27,810 nt of DNA from DTU018 sp003444615 (GTDB lineage Bacteria > Bacillota > Syntrophomonadia > Syntrophomonadales > Syntrophomonadaceae). Of the stretch, positions 1-6,939 are shown piece after piece (position 1 is the first letter of the stretch; every line of letters begins with the position of its first letter). Location of the stretch: NCBI GenBank assembly GCA_049656905.1, contig JBASMO010000023.1:1-27810 (forward strand). Reading direction: 5' to 3'. The notes beneath the pieces were generated by a model that was given only the letters and a program-made list of their open reading frames with translations, searched no databases and was not told the origin of the DNA. The position numbers and the translations under genes were made by a program.

Positions 1-131
1 CGAACACCAGTAGTGCCCAAAGGGCCAACCTTAATAGTGAGTTCCGAAGGAACGAACATCAGTAGTGCCCGAAGGGCCACCCTTAATAGTGAGTTCCGAA
101 GGAACGAACACCAGTAGTGCCGGAACGGCCA
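1..131. repeat. tandem hairpin repeat array, 52-base unit
   Basis: Two full 52-base units (1-52 and 53-104) and the start of a third (105-131) lie head to tail and probably continue past the left edge. Each unit holds two tiny hairpins: one of the form GCCC-GAA-GGGC and one GTTCC-GAA-GGAAC. Each half-unit carries a TAGTG motif just before the hairpin, so the unit is itself a diverged doublet. The units differ by only a few substitutions. There are no unique spacers, so this is not a CRISPR array. Confidence 0.85.
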
Positions 132-141
132 ATAACATGTA

Positions 142-196
142 AGATGACTTCCTTGAATCGCTACGTCGCTATGCTCCTCGCCACGACATGACATCT
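142..196. repeat. short palindromic interspersed element (REP/MITE-like)
   Basis: The segment is bounded by AGATG and, inverted, CATCT. It contains the core CGCTACGTCGCTATGCTCC, which resembles the widely dispersed bacterial repeat family with the core GCGAGGAGCGTAGCGACGTGG; that comparison is from memory. It abuts the 3' end of the M18 peptidase gene. On the minus strand its stem could also slow or stop transcription leaving that gene. Confidence 0.5.
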
Positions 197-198
197 AT

Positions 199-1590
199 TT
201 AACCAGTAAAGGAATTGAAAAACGCATTATAAGCTTTGTAGGCCATGTAAATATCAGCTTTGCTGGCCACTTCAAAAGGTGAATGCATACCCAGAAGAGC
301 CGGTCCGCAATCAACTACCTCCATGCCGTAGCGGGCTACATACTGGGCTACGGTGCCTCCTCCTCCCGCGTCCACTTTGCCCAATTCTCCTACCTGCCAG
401 ATAACCCGGTTATCATCGAAAAGCCGGCGTATCTGACTCAAAAACTCAGGATTGGCATCATTGGAATCATATTTGCCTCTGGAGCCAGTGTATTTAGTAA
501 GGACCACACCCCGCCCCAGATAACTATTATTCATTTTTTCGAATACATCCAGGTAGTTGGGATCTACCGCCCCGTTAACATCGGCTGATAAGCAATATGA
601 ATCAGCTAGAGCCTTTCTTACGGTATAATAGTCAGCCCCACCTGCTTTTTGCATCAGCTCAGCTACAAACAGTTCTACTACCAGGGACTGCAACCCGGTA
701 TTGCCGCTGCTGCCTATTTCTTCTTTGTCGGCGAACAAACACATGGCCGTCCGCTGAGGAATAGCCGCATCCAGGATAGCCCTCAGTGAGGTATAGGCAC
801 ATATACGGTCATCCTGGCCAAAGCCTCCTACCATACTGCGATCCAAACCTACATGACGGGCTTTGAAAGCCGGCACAAACTGCAGTTCCGCCGAAGTAAA
901 GTCATCTTCTTCTATACCATAGCGCTGCTCCAGCATTTTGAGCACCGCACTTTTAACCGGGTCTTTGGCTCCAGTTGCTTCGGGACGGCTGCCAATCAGC
1001 GCGTTGAGACTTTCCCCGGTTATCGCCTCAGACATTTTCTTCTCCATCTGTTCCTTGGCTAGGTGAGGCAGTAGGTCAGCAATGGTAAACACCAGGTCGT
1101 TTTCGTCCTCACCCAGCTGTACGTCCACTCTGGTACCATCCTTTTTGAAAATAACACCATGTAGTGCTAAAGGCATAGCCAGCCAGTGATATTTTTTAAT
1201 TCCTCCATAGTAGTGAGTTTTCAGCATGCTGAGTCCCTCTGCTTCATATAAAGGCCGGGGTTTCAAATCAAGACGCGGGGTGTCTATATGAGATACCACC
1301 AGATTTATACCTTTACGTAAATCCTGCTGACCGATAATAATCAGGGCACAGATTTTGCCTTTGGCTTCCATATACAGTTTGTCTCCTGCTTTAATCTCTT
1401 TCACCTGATCCAAGGGCTGAAATCCGTGCTCTAAAGCTATTTTTCTTACGTATTCAACCGCCTCACGTTCGGTTTTAGCCAGATTAAGAAAGTCGATATA
1501 GTTATCGGCAAAAAGGTAAGCTCCTTGAGCCTCCTCTTCATTCATTTTAATCCAGGCATTATTTTTTAGATCTTCTCCTATTTCGCTCAT
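199..1590 (-). CDS. M18 family zinc aminopeptidase (aspartyl aminopeptidase-like)
   Basis: A predicted cytosolic dinuclear-zinc exopeptidase that removes N-terminal residues, often acidic ones, from peptides. The 463-residue length fits the longer bacterial M18 group. Family motifs appear in the right order: VVSHIDTPRLD (first metal histidine and the aspartate that follows), GFGQDDRICAYTSLRAI (bridging aspartate region), FADKEEIGSSG (catalytic glutamate pair), SADVNGAVDP, and a C-terminal GMHSPFE carrying the last metal histidine. The ATG at 1590 has a strong AAGGAGG-type site a few bases upstream. The cvpA-like gene ends 53 bases upstream on the same strand, so the two are probably co-transcribed. 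The exact residue preference cannot be read from the sequence. Confidence 0.93.
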   Translation of the reverse strand: MSEIGEDLKNNAWIKMNEEEAQGAYLFADNYIDFLNLAKTEREAVEYVRKIALEHGFQPLDQVKEIKAGDKLYMEAKGKICALIIIGQQDLRKGINLVVSHIDTPRLDLKPRPLYEAEGLSMLKTHYYGGIKKYHWLAMPLALHGVIFKKDGTRVDVQLGEDENDLVFTIADLLPHLAKEQMEKKMSEAITGESLNALIGSRPEATGAKDPVKSAVLKMLEQRYGIEEDDFTSAELQFVPAFKARHVGLDRSMVGGFGQDDRICAYTSLRAILDAAIPQRTAMCLFADKEEIGSSGNTGLQSLVVELFVAELMQKAGGADYYTVRKALADSYCLSADVNGAVDPNYLDVFEKMNNSYLGRGVVLTKYTGSRGKYDSNDANPEFLSQIRRLFDDNRVIWQVGELGKVDAGGGGTVAQYVARYGMEVVDCGPALLGMHSPFEVASKADIYMAYKAYNAFFNSFTG

Positions 1591-1643
1591 AAATGGGACC
1601 TCCTTTAGTCAATATATTTTAGTTTCTCTGACCCTATCCCGGT

Positions 1644-2276
1644 CTATGCACCGCTGTCCATCCCCAGCATAGCCTTTAACAGGGCGAAGATGTATAAAAG
1701 CTTGGGAACTAAGTAGGAATCGTTCATGGCCTTCATAATAGCCTGAGCACCAGCATAGTTCAAATTAGCGGCTAGTTGGATGGCTGGTCGAAGTAATCCT
1801 AAAAGAATGGTTATAATAAGCAGATTTTTTACAATAACTAAGGCCAGGCCTAAACCAGAATTGAACCAGCCCAGAATGCCCCAGGAAACCAGGGCATTAG
1901 CAGCACCGAATATTATAGCTATGAGTCGGGCACCCACAAATGTTATTAACAGGAAGCAAGCTAATATAAGTATAAACTGAGCTAAAAAGTCAGCCGGTGT
2001 AGGAGCGGTTAGCTCATATTCTAAGACTCGTGGTATGGGCAGAGGAAGAGCTGTCACTGGCAGGTGCCCCGCTACCGCATCGGCTACAGCGGTGCGCAAA
2101 CCGAATTTCTCTTCCAACAGCAGCACCAAGTCATCACTGAATAAAAGAGCAATAATAAACGCACCTATAGTGCCAAACAGGCCACCAAAAGATTTAACAA
2201 ATCCCTGCCGCAATCCCACCAGTCCGCTGAGGACCAAAAGCGCCAGTATTATTAGATCTACCAGGTTGGCCTGCAC
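1644..2276 (-). CDS. CvpA family membrane protein
   Basis: A 210-residue protein with four hydrophobic segments, at roughly residues 5-25, 30-50, 95-120 and 145-165. The N-terminal pattern NLVDLIILALLVLSGLVGLR followed by GFVKS is typical of the CvpA/colicin V production family (DUF in many Firmicutes). The family is a small inner-membrane protein of uncertain role, linked to envelope homeostasis. The start is GTG at 2276, preceded by GGGCGGTGAT. An extended -10 promoter lies just upstream. It precedes the M18 aminopeptidase gene, and nothing in the sequence shows a functional link between the two. Confidence 0.85.
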   Translation of the reverse strand: MQANLVDLIILALLVLSGLVGLRQGFVKSFGGLFGTIGAFIIALLFSDDLVLLLEEKFGLRTAVADAVAGHLPVTALPLPIPRVLEYELTAPTPADFLAQFILILACFLLITFVGARLIAIIFGAANALVSWGILGWFNSGLGLALVIVKNLLIITILLGLLRPAIQLAANLNYAGAQAIMKAMNDSYLVPKLLYIFALLKAMLGMDSGA

Positions 2277-2305
2277 AAAATCACCGCCCTAAAAGTAACA
2301 TCCAT

Positions 2306-2314
2306 ATTATAACA
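2306..2314 (-). promoter_or_regulatory. extended -10 promoter of the cvpA-like gene
   Basis: On the minus strand the sequence reads TGTTATAAT, a perfect extended -10 (TGn-TATAAT), 30 bases upstream of the GTG start at 2276. No good -35 box is seen, as is common with extended -10 promoters. Confidence 0.55.
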
Positions 2315-2357
2315 TACCGTTGTATGGCTAATCTTTAGCTATAATTAATAAAATATA

Positions 2358-2386
2358 GAGGGAGCAGTGCCATGACCTGCTCCCTC
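2358..2386 (-). terminator. orphan hairpin with a U-rich tail on the minus strand
   Basis: A perfect 10-base-pair stem (GAGGGAGCAG with CTGCTCCCTC) closes a 9-base loop. On the minus strand it is followed by TATATTTTATT, so it looks like an intrinsic terminator. No minus-strand gene lies to its right, because the next gene is on the plus strand. It may mark a lost gene, act as a leader attenuator if transcription starts further upstream, or shield the divergent region. The rest of 2277-2579 holds only AT-rich promoter-like sequence. Confidence 0.5.
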
Positions 2387-2579
2387 AAAACCCCCGGAAA
2401 TTATCAATGTGATATTTTTATTGTACCTTCCTTAAGAGGTAAAAGATATAATTATTTATAATAATATAGCAGATTAGTTAATCACTAGATAAACTAGTGC
2501 AGATGTTGATGATACCTACATTATACTGGTATTGTCTATCACCTTCCACTCATAGTAAATTATAGATGAGGTGGGGAAA

Positions 2580-3173
2580 TTGGAATTTACAGAACTGACC
2601 AATGTCAATGAAGTTATTGCCTATGTGAAAACCTTTGGCGTTATGGCGCCTTTAGTAGCCTTTGGGCTCTTTGTAGTGCAAGCAGCCTTACCGGTTTTTC
2701 CATATGTTATTCTGGCCGCAGCAGGTGGACTTTTATTTGGTTTTAAGATGGGCTTTTTGCTTTCCTGGTCAGGCGCTCTAGTAGGAGCTACTATTGCTTA
2801 TTGGGTTTGCCGGTTGTTGGGAGCAGATTGGGCCGAACGCAAGCTGAAACAGCGATTCGGTTATGATGTAAGTCGCACCGATAACTGGCTGGCTTTTTGG
2901 GGTATTGTGGCCGCCCGTATAGTGCCGGTAATTCCTACCCCGGTTATTAATGCCGTGGCTGCCATCAGTGGAGTGTCCTTCTGGAATTTTTTCTTTTCCT
3001 CAGCCATCGGCAAGATTCCTTCCGCCGTTTTATATACCGGATTGGGGCTGGCACTTTTTAAGGCCCAGGATTTAAAGTTGGCCTTGGCCATCTTAGGTCT
3101 TATAATCTTTTTGGCGGTTGGAGGACGATATTTTGCCAAAGGACGTATTTTTCATTTCTCCAACCGGAATTAA
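2580..3173 (+). CDS. TVP38/TMEM64 (DedA/VTT-domain) family membrane protein
   Basis: An integral membrane protein of about 197 residues with the VTT/SNARE-associated fold: several hydrophobic helices, a LPVFPYVILAAAGGLLFG segment and the conserved RIVPVIPTPVINAVAAISG loop that enters the membrane. Family members are transporters or lipid scramblases of the envelope, and the substrate here is unknown. The reading frame is open from a GTG at 2571. That codon sits inside the best ribosome site (GAGGTGGGG), so the TTG at 2580, five bases after AGGTGG, is the more likely start. A hairpin terminator follows the gene. Confidence 0.85.
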   Translation: MEFTELTNVNEVIAYVKTFGVMAPLVAFGLFVVQAALPVFPYVILAAAGGLLFGFKMGFLLSWSGALVGATIAYWVCRLLGADWAERKLKQRFGYDVSRTDNWLAFWGIVAARIVPVIPTPVINAVAAISGVSFWNFFFSSAIGKIPSAVLYTGLGLALFKAQDLKLALAILGLIIFLAVGGRYFAKGRIFHFSNRN

Positions 3174-3186
3174 TCATTTTGTAGAT

Positions 3187-3200
3187 ATTTCCCGGGAAAT
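3187..3200. promoter_or_regulatory. 14-base perfect palindrome
   Basis: ATTTCCCGGGAAAT is a perfect palindrome lying between the VTT-protein stop codon and the terminator, about 100 bases upstream of the hexokinase gene. It is symmetric like an operator half-site pair. No regulator is identified, so its role is only a suggestion. Confidence 0.3.
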
Positions 3201-3233
3201 AATGAAAGAAACATTAATTTGTTAAATCAAAAC

Positions 3234-3262
3234 AAAGGGTGTTGGGTATGACATCCTTTTTT
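3234..3262 (+). terminator. intrinsic terminator after the VTT-family gene
   Basis: AAAGGGTGT pairs with ACATCCTTT (one G-U wobble) around an 8-base loop and runs into six T residues. It lies 38 to 90 bases upstream of the hexokinase gene, so it separates the two genes or could attenuate a transcript that reads into hexokinase. Confidence 0.65.
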
Positions 3263-3300
3263 CGACTTTTAAGCTTAGAACACATCACATATTAAAGGGA

Positions 3301-4602
3301 ATGATGAACCTGTTCAAGCACAACCCTATTCTTAATGAAATCAAAGAAAGCTTTAGACTTGACCTTTCTGCTCTGCAAGATATAGCAGAAGATTTCTATG
3401 AAGAATTAATCCTGGCTGTAAACGGGCAGCCCTCCTCCCTGCAAGCACTGCCTTCCTACTTACCCACCGCGTCAGGAAAAGAACAAGGTAACTTTATTAC
3501 CATTGATTTCGGAGGCACTAATATCCGCGTTAGTTCGGTAACACTGCAGGGGAATGGGAGCTGGTCAGTGCGGGCAGAAGTACGAAAACCCTTGCGGGAT
3601 CCAAATCGGGAATATGATCTGACCACAACTGAAACCAGCGGCACCGAGGTTTTTGACTTTGTTGCTGACCTGATTGCCCAGGTATACAATAGTTTTCCTA
3701 GTTCCCAAATAGGGATGACTTTCTCTTATCCCATGGTACAGCACAGCAAAAATGAAGCTCGCCTGTTGCGCTGGACTAAGGAGTTACAGCCCCATGACAC
3801 TATAGGTGAAAGAATTGATCTTATGCTCACCGAATCTATTCGTCGCCGGGGGCTGGCTAAACTGTCTCTGGCAGCTATTATCAACGACACTACCGCCTGC
3901 GCTCTAGCTGCATCATATCAACACCCCGCCGTGAAGATTGGCTCCATTTGCGGAACCGGCCATAATTCCTGCTGCCTGTACCCGTATTTCCCCGAAAAGC
4001 CGCCCGTAATTATAAATCTAGAATCGGGAAACTTTAACCGGCTGCCTCTTAATGGTTTTGATAAACGGCTGCACCAGCATACTCTGGACCCGGACCAACA
4101 ACACCTGGAAAAAATGGTGGCGGGCAAATACTTAGGAGAAATGTGGCGTTTAATACTCTGGGAGCTTATCCAAAAGGATCAGTTACCAGAGCCTAGCCAT
4201 CCTTTGTTGCAACAGCCTTTCGCGGTTAGCAGCGAACCATTAAGTTACCTGTATGCCGACCCCTGGGGTAATAGTGCCCGGCAATGGTATCAGCAGGCCG
4301 GGATAGACCACTATCAACCCTATCAGTTATTGATTTTACAGGACATCAGTGCTGCTGTCATTCACCGGGCTATTGGTTTAATTGCGGCCAGTTATGCAGG
4401 TATACTAAAAAGCAACTCCTCTTCGGATGAGCCCGCTGTAATTGCCGTAGATGGTTCTGTTTTTCGCTTTCTGCCCGGATTCAAGCAGGGTGTTGAACAG
4501 CAGTTGGCTAATTTGCACCCCGACCATCCTCCCAGATTATTACTAACCCCAGAAGGCTCCAGTATCGGAGCTGCGGTCGCTGCTGCCCTGCCTTCTGTTT
4601 AA
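3301..4602 (+). CDS. eukaryotic-type hexokinase family sugar kinase
   Basis: A 433-residue cytosolic ATP-dependent kinase of the hexokinase type found in yeasts and animals, not the bacterial ROK/Glk type. Seen in order: phosphate-1 loop DFGGTNIRV (69-77), the sugar-binding MTFSYPMVQ (139-147) and LLRWTKEL, IINDTTACALAASY with the catalytic base Asp196, phosphate-2 GTGHNSCC (218-225), NLESGNF (239-245), a LEKMVAGKYLGEMWR segment (269-283) matching the eukaryotic FEKMISGMYLGE, and a C-terminal VDGSVFRFLPGF and EGSSIGAAVAAAL adenosine-binding region. One departure is NLESGNF in place of the usual NTEWGAF, a sugar-contact region, so specificity could differ. AAAGGGA sits only one base before ATG 3301, so the second ATG at 3304 may be the real start. 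The gene stands alone between two terminators with the CAP gene. Confidence 0.88.
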   Translation: MMNLFKHNPILNEIKESFRLDLSALQDIAEDFYEELILAVNGQPSSLQALPSYLPTASGKEQGNFITIDFGGTNIRVSSVTLQGNGSWSVRAEVRKPLRDPNREYDLTTTETSGTEVFDFVADLIAQVYNSFPSSQIGMTFSYPMVQHSKNEARLLRWTKELQPHDTIGERIDLMLTESIRRRGLAKLSLAAIINDTTACALAASYQHPAVKIGSICGTGHNSCCLYPYFPEKPPVIINLESGNFNRLPLNGFDKRLHQHTLDPDQQHLEKMVAGKYLGEMWRLILWELIQKDQLPEPSHPLLQQPFAVSSEPLSYLYADPWGNSARQWYQQAGIDHYQPYQLLILQDISAAVIHRAIGLIAASYAGILKSNSSSDEPAVIAVDGSVFRFLPGFKQGVEQQLANLHPDHPPRLLLTPEGSSIGAAVAAALPSV

Positions 4603-4772
4603 CTGAAAAACACGCTTTCCCCTGGGAAGTCCTCCCAGCATCTGGTAAAATTAACCTATCACTCCCATTTCCAAAAATATCTGAATATACTGCTGTATGA
4701 AGGACTGGTAATATTTGTCCTCTAGGCATACTGGATAAATCTAGTTAGGATAGGGACAAGGAGGTAGATATT

Positions 4773-5576
4773 GTGAAAAATTTGTTGAAAATTGTCTTTA
4801 TGGTCGCACTCATCTGCTCCCCGTTACATAATTTTGGTTTTCTAGCATCGGCTGAGGCTGCGCCGGTCATTACCGTCAAGGCTTGTGTCTCATTAACAGG
4901 CAGCAGCGATGGTTATGTTCTCCCCAGTTATCTGGTGAGTAAATATGTAGATGGGAAAGCCTACACCCCCAGCAAATCTCCGGTGGTGCGCATTTACCGA
5001 GCTGCCAAACCCGGCCATAACTGTCTACCGGAAAAACCAGTAGTTCCGGCTCCTAGGCCAAAACCGGGTCCCAAACCCGAGACTCCCCAGCCAGCTCCGG
5101 AGCCACAGCCTAAACCAGAAGTTCCAGCACCGGCACCCAGTCCAGAGCCTAATCCGGTTCCTGAACCTAAGCCGGCACCGCAGCCAGTCCCCTCTGACTT
5201 TTCGGCTATGCAGAACGAAATGCTGGGTTATATCAATGCGGCCAGAGCCCAGCATAATTTGGCGCCCCTTACCTTGGACACCGCTTTGTGTAACGGAGCT
5301 TATCTGAAATCAAAAGATATGGCGGAAAACAATTATTTCAGCCACACTTCCCCCACTTATGGAAGCCCTTTTAATATGATGAAGAGCTTGGGAATTTCCT
5401 ACCGGGCTGCCGCTGAAAATATTGCCAAAAACACCAGCGTTCAAGGTGCTCATAATGCTTTCATGAATTCCACCGGGCACCGCCAAAACATTCTGGGAAG
5501 CAGTTATAAGAAGGTAGGTCTAGGCTTCTATCAGGAAGGCCGCTACATGTATGTAACCCAGTGGTTCACAAATTAG
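4773..5576 (+). CDS. secreted CAP/SCP-domain protein (YkwD-like)
   Basis: A 267-residue exported protein. Residues 1-30 form a signal peptide ending in an alanine-rich SAEAA cleavage region. Residues 31-85 are a short N-terminal segment with two cysteines. Residues 86-140 are a proline/lysine/glutamate-rich linker with many P-x-P repeats, typical of a wall-spanning spacer. Residues 147-266 are a CAP domain, shown by NYFSHTSP and by GHRQNILGSSYKKVGLGFY with the conserved histidines. In spore formers such proteins are often spore-coat or wall associated (the YkwD/SafA-linked group), but the molecular activity is unsettled. The start is GTG at 4773, with AAGGAGGT eight bases upstream. A strong terminator follows. 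Confidence 0.9.
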   Translation: MKNLLKIVFMVALICSPLHNFGFLASAEAAPVITVKACVSLTGSSDGYVLPSYLVSKYVDGKAYTPSKSPVVRIYRAAKPGHNCLPEKPVVPAPRPKPGPKPETPQPAPEPQPKPEVPAPAPSPEPNPVPEPKPAPQPVPSDFSAMQNEMLGYINAARAQHNLAPLTLDTALCNGAYLKSKDMAENNYFSHTSPTYGSPFNMMKSLGISYRAAAENIAKNTSVQGAHNAFMNSTGHRQNILGSSYKKVGLGFYQEGRYMYVTQWFTN

Positions 5577-5600
5577 TCTTTTCATAATGGCAACAATATT

Positions 5601-5638
5601 AAAGCCCCTTGGGCCACCAGGCCCAAGGGGCTTTGTCT
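5601..5638 (+). terminator. strong intrinsic terminator after the CAP-domain gene
   Basis: A 14-base-pair perfect stem (AAAGCCCCTTGGGC with GCCCAAGGGGCTTT) closes a 6-base loop and is followed by GTCTTTT. It lies 24 bases after the CAP gene stop codon. Confidence 0.92.
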
Positions 5639-5639
5639 T

Positions 5640-5950
5640 TTCCCGCGCAGTCGTTCATGGTTGATTTTGAAACCCACTCTTCCTAAAAAGATGGGTGTCC
5701 GGCTAACTGCTTCTGCCTACCATCATCCCCTAGTCAGGTTTGACATCCCCAGTCAGACTCAAGACTCCCTGGTTTCATTTGTGGTTAAAAATACTACCGT
5801 TACGCGATCATTGCAGGTTAGACACCTAAGTATCTTGCATATGTAGTATAACAGGGGTTTGATGACGAGAACAAGAGGAATAAAACGGAAGATGCCGCAA
5901 GCTGTAGGCTCCATGCCCTAAAAGCGCTTCTTTTTTGGTCATGAGGCTCC
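5640..5950. other. gene-free stretch, possibly decayed mobile-element sequence
   Basis: No reading frame here has both a plausible start and protein-like composition. On the minus strand one frame gives LRCLTCNDRVTVVFLTTNET (about 5780-5840), faintly like the strand around FLTN in IS4-type transposases, and the same frame goes on through several stop codons to GRVGFKINHERLRG (about 5640-5690). This could be a heavily mutated insertion sequence or chance. No terminal repeats or target duplications were found. Confidence 0.25.
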
Positions 5951-5954
5951 GCCT

Positions 5955-5987
5955 TAAACAAAAACTCTCCTTTATTTCGGAGAGTTT
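5955..5987 (-). terminator. terminator of the tRNA-Sec gene
   Basis: On the minus strand AAACTCTCC pairs with GGAGAGTTT (9 base pairs, 8-base loop) and runs straight into TTGTTT. It begins 18 bases beyond the 3' end of tRNA-Sec and so ends a monocistronic tRNA transcript. Confidence 0.85.
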
Positions 5988-6004
5988 GCTTGCAAATTTA
6001 AGAT

Positions 6005-6102
6005 TGGCGGAGGCGTGTGCGAATCGAACACACCAACGGCAGGATCACTACCGCTCGACTGGATTTGAAGTCCAGGCGGCCCACCAGGACCGATCCGCCT
6101 CC
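6005..6102 (-). tRNA. selC: tRNA-Sec, anticodon UCA
   Basis: The minus strand folds into a 98-base tRNA with a 3' CCA encoded (6005-6007). The acceptor is GGAGGCGG paired with the 3' CGCCUCC region, giving the extended acceptor/T arrangement of selenocysteine tRNAs. The anticodon arm is CUGGA-CUUCAAA-UCCAG with UCA at 6066-6068, which reads UGA codons. A long variable arm follows (CGAGCGGUAGUGAUCCUGCCGUUG region), and the T arm is GUGUG-UUCGAUU-CGCAC. All of this is diagnostic of tRNA-Sec. It has its own promoter and terminator. The matching enzymes SelA and SelB are encoded in the minus-strand gene run to the right, with nine genes between selB and this tRNA. Confidence 0.97.
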
Positions 6103-6122
6103 GTATGATTTATCGCTTATAG

Positions 6123-6151
6123 AGTATATAACCCAAATCGAGCTTTGTCAA
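6123..6151 (-). promoter_or_regulatory. near-consensus sigma-A promoter of tRNA-Sec
   Basis: On the minus strand a perfect -35 TTGACA (6146-6151) is followed after exactly 17 bases by TATACT (6123-6128), one mismatch from the -10 consensus. The predicted start of transcription is about 14 bases ahead of the tRNA 5' end at 6102. Confidence 0.9.
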
Positions 6152-6173
6152 ATAAAGCGACTATAGTATAGAA

Positions 6174-6211
6174 AACCCCTTTTCATTATCTTAAGACAAC
6201 GAGCAGGGGTT
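6174..6211 (-). terminator. possible terminator after the CBS-ACT gene
   Basis: On the minus strand AACCCCT and AGGGGTT can pair over a 24-base loop and are followed by TTCTAT, 37 bases after the stop codon of the last gene in the long run. The large loop and short T tract make it a weak candidate. It lies just upstream of the tRNA-Sec promoter. Confidence 0.4.
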
Positions 6212-6247
6212 ATGGCTCTAGGCTACATTAGCTTATCCGGATACCGT

Positions 6248-6910
6248 CTATTCTTCCATTTTGTCAACGGTTATAACTGATTCGATATCATAGCCGCGTT
6301 TTTCTATCTCTTTGATAATGGGCTCACACTCCATGGTTTCCACTCTGATGATAACCTTGTATCTATCCTTTTTGTCATCATAATAGGCTACCGTATTGAG
6401 GATGTTGACACCCTTAGCAGCTATCATACCGGTGAGGTCAGCCAGGGTTCCCGGTGATTCACTGATATAGATATCTATGCGGCTGTGGGGCTTCTTAACC
6501 CCTAAAATATCAATTAGGGCATCGAATAAGTCGGTTTCCGTAATAATTCCTACCAGTTTGTCTCCATCCATTACCGGCAGACCACTGACTTTGTTCTTGC
6601 GCATTATCTTGGCAGCGGTCTCTATATAAGTGTCTGGGGTAACGGTAATAACTTCTTGTTTTTTAGGCAGAATATCCTTGATCTTAGTTTTGGCCAGCAG
6701 GTAATTTAATTCATGCACACTAAGGGAAGTTGCTGATGATGGGGCTGCCTGGTTTAAATCGGATAGGGTGATAATACCAACCAGTTTCCCCTTGTCCTGC
6801 ACAGGAAGCCTCCTGATATTGCCTTCTTTCATCAGGCGAAAAGCCTCGGTTAAACTGGTGTCCAACTGCACAGCCTTGACTTCTGTGCTCATCCGATCCT
6901 TTACCTTCAT
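6248..6910 (-). CDS. CBS-pair and ACT domain protein (AcuB-like)
   Basis: A 220-residue soluble protein. Two CBS motifs (about residues 7-60 and 75-135, with the repeated GKLVGIITLSDL and DKLVGIITETDL strands) form a Bateman module that normally binds adenine nucleotides. Residues 143-215 form an ACT domain beginning RIDIYISESPGTLADLTGMI, a small-molecule (often amino-acid) sensor fold. The arrangement matches the AcuB family. The gene starts 29 bases after livF in the same direction, with AAAGGGGG before its ATG. A ligand-sensing role tied to the amino-acid importer is a reasonable inference from context, but no enzyme or transporter contact can be seen in the sequence. Confidence 0.85.
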   Translation of the reverse strand: MKVKDRMSTEVKAVQLDTSLTEAFRLMKEGNIRRLPVQDKGKLVGIITLSDLNQAAPSSATSLSVHELNYLLAKTKIKDILPKKQEVITVTPDTYIETAAKIMRKNKVSGLPVMDGDKLVGIITETDLFDALIDILGVKKPHSRIDIYISESPGTLADLTGMIAAKGVNILNTVAYYDDKKDRYKVIIRVETMECEPIIKEIEKRGYDIESVITVDKMEE

Positions 6911-6939
6911 AGAGAATACCCCCTTTACTGCTTGTGGGC

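Noticed and set aside
1..131. CRISPR array
   Set aside because: The units are contiguous with no unique spacers and each contains hairpins throughout.
283..588. Plus-strand reading frame of 101 codons
   Set aside because: It is antisense to the M18 aminopeptidase gene, whose motifs are unmistakable; no ribosome site or family match.
4624..4645. Hairpin CTGGGA/TCCCAG after the hexokinase gene as a terminator
   Set aside because: No T tract follows on either strand, so intrinsic termination is not supported.
5661..5846. Plus-strand frame of 61 codons after the CAP-gene terminator
   Set aside because: No ribosome site, unlikely composition, and the opposite strand reads more like protein remnants.
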